Shown here one piece after another: positions 1 to 11,373 of a stretch of DNA of 64,000 nt. Below the pieces are notes generated by a model. That model did no database searches. It was given only the letters and a program-made list of their open reading frames with translations, and was not told the DNA's origin. The stretch comes from Panonychus citri (lineage: Eukaryota > Arthropoda > Arachnida > Trombidiformes > Tetranychidae), in NCBI RefSeq assembly GCF_014898815.1, contig NW_026515549.1:372001-436000 (forward strand), read 5' to 3'. A program made the position numbers and the translations under genes. Numbering within the stretch: position 1 is the stretch's first letter; the number at the start of each line of letters is the position of its first letter.

Positions 1-2058
1 TCTCTACTGAACTTTACATCGAGTTGTGATTCCAACTTGTTCTGATGAATTTATCGGTTCGTCTGTGACTGTGATTATCTTCATCCATCATTTTTCTCGT
101 ATTTTATTTCATCTACTGATTTGTATCATCTTCGACTTTTTAGTTAAGTGATTATCTTAATACGAACTTCATTCTGACTGTTATTTTATTCTCAATAGAA
201 ATCGAGATTGACCAACAACGAAGAAAATGTTTCGACTCACCAATAAGATTATACTTTCGATCTTCATCTCAATAACATTATCGATTCCATTGGTATTGGG
301 AGATGATGATGATTGCGTTCGAGAATATTTCGATCAAAATTCTTTTGTTTGTGTTTGTAGTTTAACTGATTGTCGATCAATCGAACCTGCAACTCCACCT
401 CCTAAAGGTTATATTTTCGAATGGGAATCTTCACAGGCAGAGCATCGTCTCCATCGAACTGTAAGATCAACTAAAGATCTTCCGAGAAGTACAGAAGGTT
501 ATGAAGAAATCGGGCCATCCTTATTGCGAATTCGATTACTTCCAGAGGAGCGAAGACAAACAATCCATGGTTTCGGTGCTGCTTTTACCGATGCATCGGG
601 TTTCAATTTACTCGATTTACCGATGAAACTGGCTGACCACATTATGGTAGATTATTTCTCACGAACTGGTCTCGACTATTCTGTTTCTAGAGTTCCAATT
701 GGTGGAACTGACTTCTCAAACCGTATCTATACCTACGACGATAATCATGATGGTGATTTTAATCTCGACTATTTCGCTCTTCAACCTGAAGATATTCAAT
801 TGAAGGTAAGTTCGATATTCTAATAGTTTCTTACTAATCGAAAACTTTTTCAATTTATTAAACAATTTTATTTTCATTCCAAATATTAATAGATTCCAAT
901 GATTAAACGAGCCTTAGAGTTGAAAGAAGGTCGCCTTGAGCTTCTGGCCAGCGCTTGGTCACCTCCGGCTTGGATGAAAACTAATGGGGAAGTGAAAGGA
1001 TCTGGTTTCTGAAAGGAGTACCAGGACACATAGGCATGGGCCAAATACTATGTCAAGTAAGTGGATTGAATTGTTTTTTTATTCCATTAACTTTAATGGT
1101 GATATTTTACTCTTATCAGGTTCCTTGAAGCTTACAAGAAGGCTGGAATTAATTTCTGGGCAATTACCACTGGAAATGAGCCTACAAACGCAATCCGCAA
1201 TGAAGACTTTTTCTTTAATTGTCTCGGTATGACACCGAAGATGTTGAGAGATTTCGTCAAATTAGACCTTGGACCCACTCTTCGAGATGCTGGTTACACT
1301 ACAGACAAATTAGATGTGCTACTTCATGATGAGATTCGAGAATTTCTGCCTAATTATACAGAAGCAGTTCTTAGTGATAGAGAGGCCGCTTCTTTCGTGA
1401 CGGGTATTGGTTTCCATTGGTATCGAAATGGACAAGAAGATTTCTTCGAGAACTTGGAACGAGCTCATTATAACTTCGAGAACCATTTCCTTTTCGGGAC
1501 AGAAGCTTGTGAAGGATATGAAAGATTCAGTGCCGAAAGAGGTAAATTTCACTCGATTCTTTTAATGTTCACACTTGATTACAATTTCTCTCCTTCATAA
1601 TTTAGCTCAACTTGGTAACTGGACTGAGCCGAAACTTATGCCATCGATATAATCAAAGGCTTGCATAGGTCAACAATTGGTTAGACTGGAATCTCGTTCT
1701 AAATACTAAAGGAGGTCCAACATGGGCCGAAAACTGGACTGATGGTTTGATCTTAGTCGACGCTAAACGGGCTACATACTATCGTAATCCCATGTTCTAT
1801 TCTTTTGGTCACTTCTCGAAATTCATTCCAACCGGATCAGTTTATATCGACCATGAAATGTATGGCTGTACAACCGGCATCTTATCAGCGGCTTTCATTG
1901 ATCCAGCCGATCAAATGGTGATGGTTATACTAAACACAAATGACAATCCCGTTAACTTAATTGTTGATGAGTTCGCTGAGGCTACAGTACCAATCAGAAT
2001 GGACCCTCATTCAATCAAAACGTTGGTCACTCCGCGAGTTCCTTCTTACAACTTCTAA
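1..2058 (+). pseudogene. Glucosylceramidase (GH30) copy 1, decayed
   Basis: Degenerate copy of a lysosomal acid beta-glucosidase (GBA1 family), which hydrolyses glucosylceramide. Start codon at 227, hydrophobic signal peptide (about 25 aa), then four exons: 227-805, 893-1056, 1120-1541 and 1606-2058, all with GT...AG borders. The acid/base Glu (GNEP) and nucleophile Glu (GTEACEG) motifs are still readable. Compared with the copy at 11.6 kb, exon 2 has lost one base near 1009 and eight near 1025, which leaves the frame intact but creates a TGA at 1010-1012 and a TAG at 1031-1033. Exon 4 has a one-base loss near 1625 and a four-base loss near 1670. It therefore cannot encode a full enzyme. The 5' untranslated region (1-226) is also shared with the other copy. 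The paralogue was used as the guide, so the lesions are well placed. Assembly error cannot explain all of them. Confidence 0.9.
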
Positions 2059-2400
2059 GTCCAAGTTCGCTAAGTCAATTGTTACTATCAAATCACCTCA
2101 TCGCCTAAGTGACTAAATGGTAACTCAAGTCAAGATTTAATCGCTTTTGAAAACGATCTGTATTCTTCATCCATGATTTGAACCAAACCTTTTTGATCAA
2201 TCATAAAACACTTAACAATTTACTGCTTTATAAATACCCGATAATTGATATATCAAAATTTGGTTTCATTGTAAATAAAAAACTATTTATTTATCAAAAT
2301 AACACAATTTTTAAATACGAATATAAAAAAGTTTGGTATGAAATCAATTCTTCCAAACAATTTAAAATCATATTCATGTTTACCAAGGTGGAGGTTCTCA
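1..2400 (+). repeat. Direct duplication unit, left copy (GBA)
   Basis: Closely similar to 11374-13960, from the first base of the window through the 3' flank of the gene. The left end is cut by the window edge. The right copy has about 140 extra bases near 13550-13690, and similarity fades after about 2400. Unrelated single-copy genes lie between the two units. Confidence 0.9.
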
Positions 2401-2904
2401 CCTTTTCTCAATTAACTTCTTACACTTTTTACATTTTAATACACAAGTTACAATTTATTCGCATTTTCTCAATAATCAGTTTTTATGTCTGTGAATTTTA
2501 TTAATCGTTTTTTTCTTTCTTTGTGTTTTTTTCACTCTTCAAGGAATCACAATACAACATTAAAACCATTACATGAACATTTATATTTCCCAAACACCAA
2601 GATGATCTTTCACCAAACCATCATGAGCTTTAACCACAACACCGACAGCATCAAGACAACAAGAATTTTTTGTTTCTCTATCGATCCCTTTCCCTTTTTC
2701 TGTGAATCAAATGGAAGCTTGTTGAATGTCTATTCCTTTGTTGGTAAACTTGTTTTCTCTCAAGGACATTCAGTTGATCAATTTGATTCTCATTCTTTTT
2801 ATCATTCAACTTCTGGGCTTCCATTTTGAATTGAATAATTCTACAGTTAATTAAATTCTGATTTCCGATAGAGTCAATTATCTATTGAACTGTGTGTTTC
2901 TAAA

Positions 2905-3769
2905 ATGTCACCAATCAGAAAGATCGTCATCTTTGGAGCTACTGGAAACACCGGATTAGCAACAGTAGCGAAAGCCATTGAAAAGGGTTTGTTGTTTTCT
3001 CCTTTTGTTTGATTGTTTTTTTTTAAAGTGATTTGATTTAATTGTTTTATTTTGTTATTTTGATTTTGACCTTTACTTGCAACGTGATTTTCCAGGCTTG
3101 GAAGTGACCGCTTTTGTCCGTGATCCAAGTAAATTATCTGGTGACCTCAAAGTGTCTCAAGTGATCTCTGGTGATGTTACCAATCCCTCTGATGTTGACA
3201 AAGCGATTGCAGGTCAAGATGGTGTGGTCATTGTTTTGGGAACACGAAATGATTTAGGACCTTCGACTATTATGTCCGATGGAACCAAGAACATTATTGA
3301 CTCGATGAAAAATCATGGTGTCAATCGAGTCTCAGCTTGTCTCTCATGTAAGTTCATTAATCACATGGAGTTAAGTGTAAATGTAATGTATTTGTTTCTT
3401 TTTTCTCTGATTTTCTGTTATATTTTTATAAAGCTTTTCTTTATTGGGAACCTGAGAAAATTCCTCCCACCATGAGAAATGTTCATGGAGATCATTTGAA
3501 AATGTTGGATTATCTGAAAAATTCTGGACTCGATTGGGTTGTACTCTGTCCACCTCATATTGATAGTGAGTTTAATCAAACTTATTGAATTGAATGGAAA
3601 CACTAATTTCTCATTAATCGATTTAGATAATCCAAGTGATAAACAGTACGTACTTAAAAAGGAAGAACGAGTTGGAGCGGTCATTTCTAAATTTGATCTC
3701 GGCGATGCTCTGGTCAGTGTTTTGTTGACCAACGATTGGCTTAATACTAAAGTTGGAATTGGTTATTAA
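2905..3769 (+). CDS. BLVRB: Flavin reductase / biliverdin reductase B-like oxidoreductase
   Basis: Cytosolic NAD(P)H-dependent reductase of the atypical short-chain (NmrA/BLVRB) family. In animals this family reduces flavins and biliverdin IX-beta. Four exons: 2905-2986, 3096-3347, 3434-3565 and 3627-3769, joined in phase to give 202 aa; human BLVRB has 206. The N-terminal Rossmann motif GATGNTG follows a beta strand (KIVIFGA). Further family signatures are GQDGVVIVLGTRNDL, a conserved HGD.LKML segment and VVLCPPHI before the C-terminal part ending in LTNDWLN. The start was chosen because it directly precedes the Rossmann strand. Introns are 61-109 bp. The gene lies between the two glucosylceramidase copies in the same orientation. 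The reading frame is clean throughout. Confidence 0.92.
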
Positions 3770-4867
3770 AACCAAGAAGATCTTTAATTCTTCTTCTGGA
3801 TTTTAGTATAACCATTAAGAGATCGCAATGGATAAATCACCTAAATGGAATAATTTCAAAATAATCAACCGATTAAATCGGTTGATAAATTTCTCATTCT
3901 CTTGGAACAGGATCCAATATTTACTGAATTGATTAAATTTTTCAAAATTCTGACAAAATTTTTACTCAATCGGTTTAATTGCGATGAATTTGGTTTTGAT
4001 AACTTGCGAAAATATTTATTCCTCACTAGAAAGTGAGTTCAGTCCCTCTACTAGCATCTTACCCGTTTATTTTATTACCTTAAAGGTATTTGAAGTCATG
4101 GTGTTTAGAGGTCACGAAATAATTGCCTGGATTAGAAGAAATCAAGACATTAAGGTTAAACTCAAGCTACTCAAAATTTCCTCAAAAAGAAAACAATACT
4201 TTTTTAATTCTGTTATTTGAACTTCCATTGGACGAAATTCAACCCTCCACCCGATTCCAGGAGCCGATGGTGGTGGGGGTTTGAATCTCATTGTTTGCCA
4301 ATTAGTCGATTGAATATTCTCGAAATGATCCATTTCCTTTTCATCATCTTGGTCAATTTTCTCTCGGTACAAGGTAATTGGATCACGAATGAAAAGATGA
4401 GCAATTTATCGGTTTAATTGTGACGAATTTCGATGCAATAACTTGCGAAAATTTCAGTTCATCAACTAGTTACTAGTCCGTTCATTCTACTACGTACAAA
4501 ATATTAGACAATTAAATTATTTGATTTAATTAGCAAAACTTCAATAATCAATTTTAATTTAAAAAGATCGACTTTCCAAAAAGATAACCAGATAGCAGCA
4601 CAAATACCTTCCTTATGATTAGTGTTTACATTTCTGTCTTATTATTTTTGAGTCTTTGATTTAAATTGTACTTGCTTTAATTGCTAAGTGTCATAATTTT
4701 GGGCTTGATCTTTCGATAATTTATTAACCTTAGACTAAGGTAAGTTTTGTGCTCGTCGACTGTTTCTTCATTCAAATTGGCTTTTGTTTTTTTCTTTAGG
4801 TTTCAATGAGCTAATTTGTGACTTGATTGGTTGTGTTTTGATTTGTTTGACTCTAAATATTTTCTAA
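3770..4867. other. Intergenic region between the BLVRB-like and LENG1-like genes
   Basis: AT-rich noncoding DNA. It contains a diverged direct repeat: 3966-4030 resembles 4402-4460, sharing a cggtttaatt core and then acttgcgaaaat about 30 bases on. Small ORFs here show no family resemblance. The last 100 bases before 4868 are probably the 5' leader of the next gene. Confidence 0.5.
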
Positions 4868-5916
4868 ATGAATATCTTACACCATAAAAGTTGGCATGTT
4901 CGGAATAAGAATAATATCGCCAAGGTCAGAGCAGCGGAGAAAAAAGCAAGAGAAGAAGAAGAAGCCAAAGAGAAGAGGAAATTAACCGCTGAAAGTGAGG
5001 CCAGAGTTAATCTTCTAAGAGCCAAAGCCCGTTCAGGTAATTCATCGACTAATGATGATGCTACTATTTCTACGATCGCGGCCATTTTGGATGGAAAAGA
5101 GCCTTCAGCAGTTGGAGAAGATCGACAGAATATTGACCATGAAAAAGAAGTGAAAAAGGATAAAGAGGATTGGGAGAAAAAAGTTGGAATTTTGACTTAC
5201 CTCGGTCAAGGATGTGATGAGGACAATCCATGGTACCTGTTAGATCATAACACACGAATGAACATTAAAGAAGATGATCCTTCGACCTCGAGATCAGATA
5301 AACCAAAGAGCCTCCTTAAACACGACCCTTTAATTGGTATCGAAAAACACTTAGCAGCAATGAAGAAAGCTAAGGAAAAGTCATCCATACCTCCACCTAA
5401 AGTAAGTATTTTAATCAACTAGCCCACGATCGTTAGTTCCATCTCACAATTAAAAAACTATTACTAAATTGAATCCAGTTCAACTCATTACATCTCCAGT
5501 TTCATCCGTAAATAGATTAATTAACTTTGATTAACCTTTTAATGCATAATTTCTTTCAGGTTATTCCATTTACTCCAATGGTCAGTACTAAGGTCAAAGA
5601 AGAAGTAGTAACACCCCAGCGGAAAATCAAGAAGGAAAAAAAGTCAAAGAGAAGCAAACATAAGAAACATAAGAGTCGACAAAAAAGATCATCTAAAAAA
5701 TCACGATCTTCACCTCAATCAGAATCGGACTCATCTTTTTCCGATGAAAGTTCATCTTCCGACGACAATGAAGAGATTGAAAAACGGGCTAAACTCGAAG
5801 CTCTGAGAGCTGAACGTTTACATAGAGAAAAGTTAGAGAGAGAACGAACCAATTTATTGTTGAATAAATCGATAAAACTGAACAAAGTAACTCATTCAAA
5901 ACAGTTAATAAATTAG
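4868..5916 (+). CDS. LENG1: LENG1-like CIR-domain nuclear protein
   Basis: Homologue of leukocyte receptor cluster member 1, a family with an N-terminal CIR (CBF1-interacting co-repressor) domain found in RNA-processing and co-repressor proteins. Two exons, 4868-5401 and 5560-5916, in phase 0, give 296 aa; human LENG1 has about 264. The first residues (MNILHHKSWHVRNKNNIAKV) match the diagnostic CIR start, followed by a charged coiled coil (RAAEKKAREEEEAKEKRK). A central ILTYLGQG...PWYLLD block and a DPLIGIEKHL block match the family. Exon 2 holds a Lys/Ser-rich, SR-like stretch, an acidic serine run, and the conserved LEALRAERLHREKLERER helix. The C-terminal tail is short and not conserved, so a further small exon cannot be excluded. 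Function in this organism is inferred from the family only. Confidence 0.9.
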
Positions 5917-6218
5917 CCTCAGCTCACGAAAAATGGACTCGAATGTGGAGAAAGCAAATCAATCAATCAATCACTGTAAGAATCTGCAATAACTATAACC
6001 TTAATTTGATTTTCCTCTCCTTTTACAATTAAGACACAACTAAACATTAGCGATTCTACAAAAACTAGAATCCATTTAAAGCTAAAAATCATTTTTCATC
6101 AACTTATTTCAATCAGTTTCAATCCATAAGTTAATTGAAATATTATTATTTCATCATTATTTCTGTTGATCCTAATTGATTACAAGAAGATGAAATAATT
6201 GTCAAACTATTAATCAAA
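5917..6218. other. Intergenic region after the LENG1-like gene
   Basis: About 300 bases of AT-rich sequence with no recognisable gene. It probably holds the 3' end of the LENG1-like transcript and the promoter of the next small gene. Confidence 0.4.
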
Positions 6219-7032
6219 ATGCTTCTTAATGATTGGTTACATTTATACCCAATAATCGGAATGGCAAGTTTAACGAGTGTATTATTACTGTTATGTAGTT
6301 TTGCACGAACCAAGCCAAGATCCACAGGTTAATAATTACTGATTAAAATCGTCGATTGATTAAACAATTTGTTCACTTTTTACAGAAATAATCAAAGGCC
6401 CAAATCATTAACACAAGTTCAACCGGCTAATTTGTTAACTAACGAAGATTCATCCAAAGTATTTCGAGGCTGTGGAAGCCTAGCAAGCGGAAGTTCAGGT
6501 CACAGTGTTTCAGTCGACACTCTTTCAGCTGCTCCAGGTAAATCCACGATTAATTCAATTCTAATTTCTAATCAACAATCTAATACAAATCTAATTTCAG
6601 TTGTAGCGATTACCGTTCAAGAGGAACCCAAACTAAAATATCAAGCGAAAACTGTACTACAAGCTGTTAATGTCATCAAGAATAAACCTAAAGTCGAACT
6701 CAAAAAATCAAAAGGTAATTAGTTATAATAGTTAATTAGAAATCATTAATTTGATTACATTGTGTTTAATTTATTTCAATTCATTTTTAATTGTTTCAGA
6801 ATCTATTAAAGTTCAACCCAAAAGGATGTTACTATCGCCTAAGAAATTCAAATCGGACTCAATCAATATCGGAGTGAAATCGTTTCCATCCTTAAAATCA
6901 ATTATTTCAATTAGTGATTCGGAACCCGAAATATCATCAATCAGAACAATTTACAAGAGCAAGAATAAGAAAAAAATTAAATCAATAATCAGTGCCTTCG
7001 ATCTTGAGAAATCTAAAGACTCTGAGGATTGA
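6219..7032 (+). CDS. Small lysine/serine-rich protein, unrecognised
   Basis: I do not recognise this gene. Three exons are well supported by splice borders and open frame: 6386-6537, 6601-6714 and 6800-7032. The junctions keep phase (G|V and G|E), and the introns are 63 and 85 bp. The protein is rich in Ser and Lys and ends with a basic stretch (KSKNKKKIKS) followed by an acidic end (SKDSED). The segment SIISISDSEPE resembles a SUMO-interacting motif: a hydrophobic core followed by acidic residues. A likely first exon at 6219-6327 encodes a start methionine and one hydrophobic helix (about 20 residues ending LLLLCSF). However, its GT donor leaves phase 1 while the exon at 6386 needs phase 2, so the join is off by one base. 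Either the first exon is wrong or there is an indel. Confidence 0.5.
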
Positions 7033-10000
7033 TAAAAATAACTCACTTGAGATAATCAACTAAATCAACGTTAATCAACTTCTAAGAAATGGTTAATTAT
7101 CAACTGATTTATTTTTTCCCCTTTAGTTTGATTATCTAATCTATCAAATTGTTGTTGCAATTTTGTACATTTGATTCGGACAGTTAACAAACAATTTAAT
7201 ATCCACTCATTAAATCAAATCCTGATATTAGTTACCAAAGGATGTTGATTTTATTTACTTATTGATTGTAAATAACTAATTCAAAATAATCAACTGATTT
7301 TCTATTGATTAATCATTAATCATTTGCTTTTATATTTAATCATATTCGAGGAAGGAAATTGAAGTGAAGTTGATTTGATTGTCATTTTTTTCGTGAAATT
7401 TTCACTCAAACAAGGAAATTATTATTAACTGTTATACGTTTAACACTTTAATTAATATTCAACTAATTAGCACCATTATAATTAGTTTTTAGTTCTATTA
7501 TTCAATGGATATAATTACAGAGACGCATCAAAATGTTAATTAATCATTAAAAAATTTTAATTACGATCACAATTGATTACGGCAGTTAAAGTTACTTTTG
7601 TGTCTTAAATTGTTTCATAATGTTTCAAATGTTTTAATTTAGGTAAACGATTAAAACTTTTCATTAATCACATTTACGTCTTTAGAAAAAAAAATTATTC
7701 TGTTGATTCAATCAACCAATTAACAATTTGGACAATTACGATAATGTATTGACCATAGTGATTATCTAACATTCACAATCAAATTACAATTGTAAACTTG
7801 TTTTTCCTATTATTGAAAATCAAGTTACAATTTGGATACAATCATTAACCTACTGATAATATTGAAGCAAATGGCAACGAAATGTTGATTACAATTAACC
7901 AACAACGTAACTAAGTGATAACAATTAAGGTACTAATCATACAGTCATATGACTGATGTCGATTTGTTTGGTGTTCAATGATCAGCATGAGTAAAGGTAA
8001 ATTTTCATTGAAAATTAGACTCTCGTGCTATTAAATTGGCTGGTTAATTAATTGAACTTGATGTGTAATTTAATTGTGATTAATCAATTGAGGACAAGGG
8101 CAGGTCGATGATAAAGTCACTAGGTCACTATCGTCCTTGTACATCAATCAACAATTTAATTTGGTTCTTCCCGGTTTTTTCAATTCCCATTTGATAATTA
8201 CGTTGATTTTAGGTTGAATAACTAATTGTAATAGTAAACAACAACAATTAACAGCATTGACAACAGGGTTAAGGTCAGAAAGTGTTAATCATTTAGCTGA
8301 AAATCAGTCTAACCACAATTAGGAGCAGCAAATTTAATTAATGATTTATCATGAACTAATCATAGATTCAGTGCAAACCATTGGAAATCACATTAACTAC
8401 TCATTGTTAATTGTTGATCAAAATGGTAATTAAGTTGTATTTTTTTCGAGTTGTCAATTAACATGATTATTTAATTGCCCGCAAGGAAATAACTTTTTAT
8501 CTAATCAACAAACCAATGTGATGAATAAATTGATGAGCAATCAATAAATTAAATCACAAACAATTAGGCTAAAGGAGGTTTCTAATCAAGTAACAATAAT
8601 TACAATCAACCAAAAAATAATATTGAGGTTAAATTGAAAATCCAATCCAAAGTAAACAACAACAATCAAACCAATTTTAATCAATTAGCACATAATTTAA
8701 AAAATGGTAACAATATAATTTTCATATTAGTCTCAATTTAATCATAAATTGATCAGCTAATTGTTGGACGAGGTAAAAAAATGATTTCAAATTAGGTTGA
8801 CTATTAATTGTTAATCAGGTTGATTTATAAATTGATGGTAAGTATAATGAGCCAATGTGTTGATTACTTGATTCCTAAAATAAAACACTAGAAATTAATT
8901 GCTGCTATTAATAAATTGTGGAAACCTTTAACTAGGAACAAACTGAATCAAGAAGTGATTAACTTGATTGTTATCATAAAAAGGAGTTGCAATTAGATTG
9001 AAATACCGTTAGGACCATTGGAGTTTATTGTAAATAGTTAATTGGGTTCGCATGCAACAAGAATGATAGTTAACTCTTGTTGATTGTTTAACTTAATCAG
9101 TTTTGTCTCAAGATGGACAAGTTAATCATAACAATTAGAGATGATACTTGAAAAACTCTAAGAGTAGTTAGTAAATAGTCCGCTTGATTATCAGATCAGC
9201 TTGTCAACAATTAACTAACTACATGAGATGAAATGACAGCATCTTAATAAGTTAATAAATAGTAACAATTACATAATGATCACGATGATTAAATATCACA
9301 ATTTAGACCATTGTATTTATCTATTAACCCAAATGAGAGTCTTAAAATAAATCAGTTAATCACAGCGAATCATTTAAACTACGGAAAAACTCAACCAAAT
9401 GATTAAAGAACCGCAACAATCCAAAATTAACTAATCACTGTTTAAATTAAACTTTAATTTTCAATCTAATTTGGTGATAAATGAATATTAATATATGAAA
9501 ATTATTTTCTCCTATCTGATCATGATGATTAAGTTAATCTTTGATTAATTGTTGAGAAAGTTTTATGGAATTATTAATAGTTTTAAGATTGAACAATTTA
9601 TTTTCTAATTATTTCTTAATTGCTGATGTACCAATGGAAATGATCAACATGAATCGCTAATTCATTATGATTAGGCAGCTTAATTGCTGATGAAGATTCC
9701 AGAAAATTAATCTAATGTTAATTAATGTCATCGCCGTTGATTAATTTTAATCTTTTAATTGTTATAACATAATTACATTCATCTTTGCTGTTATTGATAA
9801 CAATCAATGGGAAAACTTTTATTTAGCAAATACAATTAGTTAATTAAAATTAGCAGTCTAATCATTGAGACAATTGACTGATTAACATCTTTATCACAAT
9901 TAAAGTTGATCATTGATTATTCACTATCAGTGTAAATTTTAGATGACAATCAATTAACTAATCACGGAAGTTATCAACAATGTGCTAATTAACATTGAAT

Positions 10001-11355
10001 TCAATTTGTAACCTTCAATTGTTGTTAATCATCTGATCCTCGTTGTTGGATTAACAATATCAATATTTAATTGATAAAGTTCAATTCAAGTTATCAGGAA
10101 CAATTTCTTGATCAATGCCAATTGATTAATTGTTGATCAATCAAATAATCAGGGGGCAGTTGAATATTTGTTATTTTGTCTAATTGTTTGACTTGTTAAA
10201 CTTTCACCATGAAAATTTTGTTCAATACAAAATTAATTACGGTACTTAATTGTTAATCCAATTGAGTTTCTATCTTAGTTAGCTAATTATTATTACAATC
10301 ATTATGTCATCGTTAATTTTTCCAGAAACTTTCCGATATAAATTGTTACGTTAATCAGTCTGAATTGTTTACCATTGATTGTCATTGAGTTTGTGGTCCT
10401 CCTTCAAGTAGATTGGTGAGAAATCAAAATTGAGCAACAATTTACCAACAATCAAAGTTTTTGTTTCTCATACAAAAAAAAATCCATTCAAACAATTAAC
10501 TCTAATTGTTGATGAAAGCAAGAAATTTACTTTGAATGAATTTGATTCAATCAATAAACAGCAGCTCATTGTGACTGAATTAAGGATTAACAATCAAATT
10601 GCTTCAGGTAGATAGGTGATCGGCTATTAATCACTTTAATTGTTAATCAGTTTATCATCTAAATCCAAGATATATTAATTAGTTTAAAAGATTATTAAAA
10701 GATTCAACAATTTAGACAAAAAAGAGTTGAAAATTAACAGGTAAAGACAAACATCACAATGACAACAATTAAGTGTCCATAAATTGATTGGGCTAAATTG
10801 TTGTGATTAAATTTTCTCATCAAGGTTAATTACAAAGGTGTTTGCAATCAATTTAAAAATCAAATCAAATTAATTGTGAACATGAAAATCTAACAAAACA
10901 TTTGATAACAATGATAATAATTTTCGAGTGGTGGACAAGTGAACGTTGGAATATGCAATCAACAGGTAAACCATAACGATGATGATGATGATGGTGTTAA
11001 TTGTGACCCAGAGCAATTAAATTGCGGGGATTTACATTTTCCATGAATTCATCCAACTCCCTCATCTCCCCCATCACAATAGACTCAGTTAATTGTCGGG
11101 GCTTAAAATGTTTCCATCATTTCATTGGCTCATGAATTCTGATCATCGAGTGTGTCAACAATCGGGTTGCATGATAATATCGATAATCAAATCTTTCTCT
11201 CCTACTTTTCGCTAATTTAGTTTACTACACCTTCTTTTACTCTCACTTCTCTCACTCTCTTTTCCCACCTACCTTTCTCTCTCACTGACTCCCTCTTTTT
11301 ATTCTCTTCTCTCTTTATCTTTCTCTCTCAAATGGATCTACTCTTCCTTTGTCAC
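7033..11355. other. Long AT-rich intergenic region
   Basis: About 4.3 kb without a gene I can support. The dominant feature is dense recurrence of AATTGTT/AACAATT words in both orientations; for example, five exact copies lie in 9961-10260. There is one exon-like open stretch at 10413-10609, listed separately. The last 150 bases (about 11215-11350) are a C/T-rich tract leading into the promoter of glucosylceramidase copy 2. Confidence 0.6.
10413..10609 (+). other. Orphan exon-like open reading stretch
   Basis: Open for about 65 codons between a possible acceptor (tag ending at 10412) and a possible donor (cag|gtagat at 10610). The translation (containing PTIKVFVSHTKKNPFKQL and LIVDESKKFTLNEF) looks more like protein than the surrounding sequence, but there is no ATG start and I found no partner exon on either side. 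It could be an internal exon of an unrecognised gene, a relic, or chance. Confidence 0.2.
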
Positions 11356-11363
11356 TATATAAA
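11356..11363 (+). promoter_or_regulatory. TATA box of glucosylceramidase copy 2
   Basis: TATATAAA preceded by a long C/T-rich tract and followed about 15-30 bases on by the start of the block shared with copy 1. It lies about 240 bases before the start codon, consistent with a leader of roughly 210 nt. The matching element of copy 1 would lie just outside the left edge. Confidence 0.6.
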
Positions 11364-11373
11364 CTTATCCTCA

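Noticed and set aside
1050..1232. ORF overlapping GBA copy 1 exons 2 and 3
   Set aside because: It reads through the intron in a frame different from the conserved GBA frame.
2178..2829. Two ORFs of about 110 codons upstream of the BLVRB-like gene
   Set aside because: No family resemblance. The first lies in the 3' flank shared by both GBA copies and is not open in the other copy.
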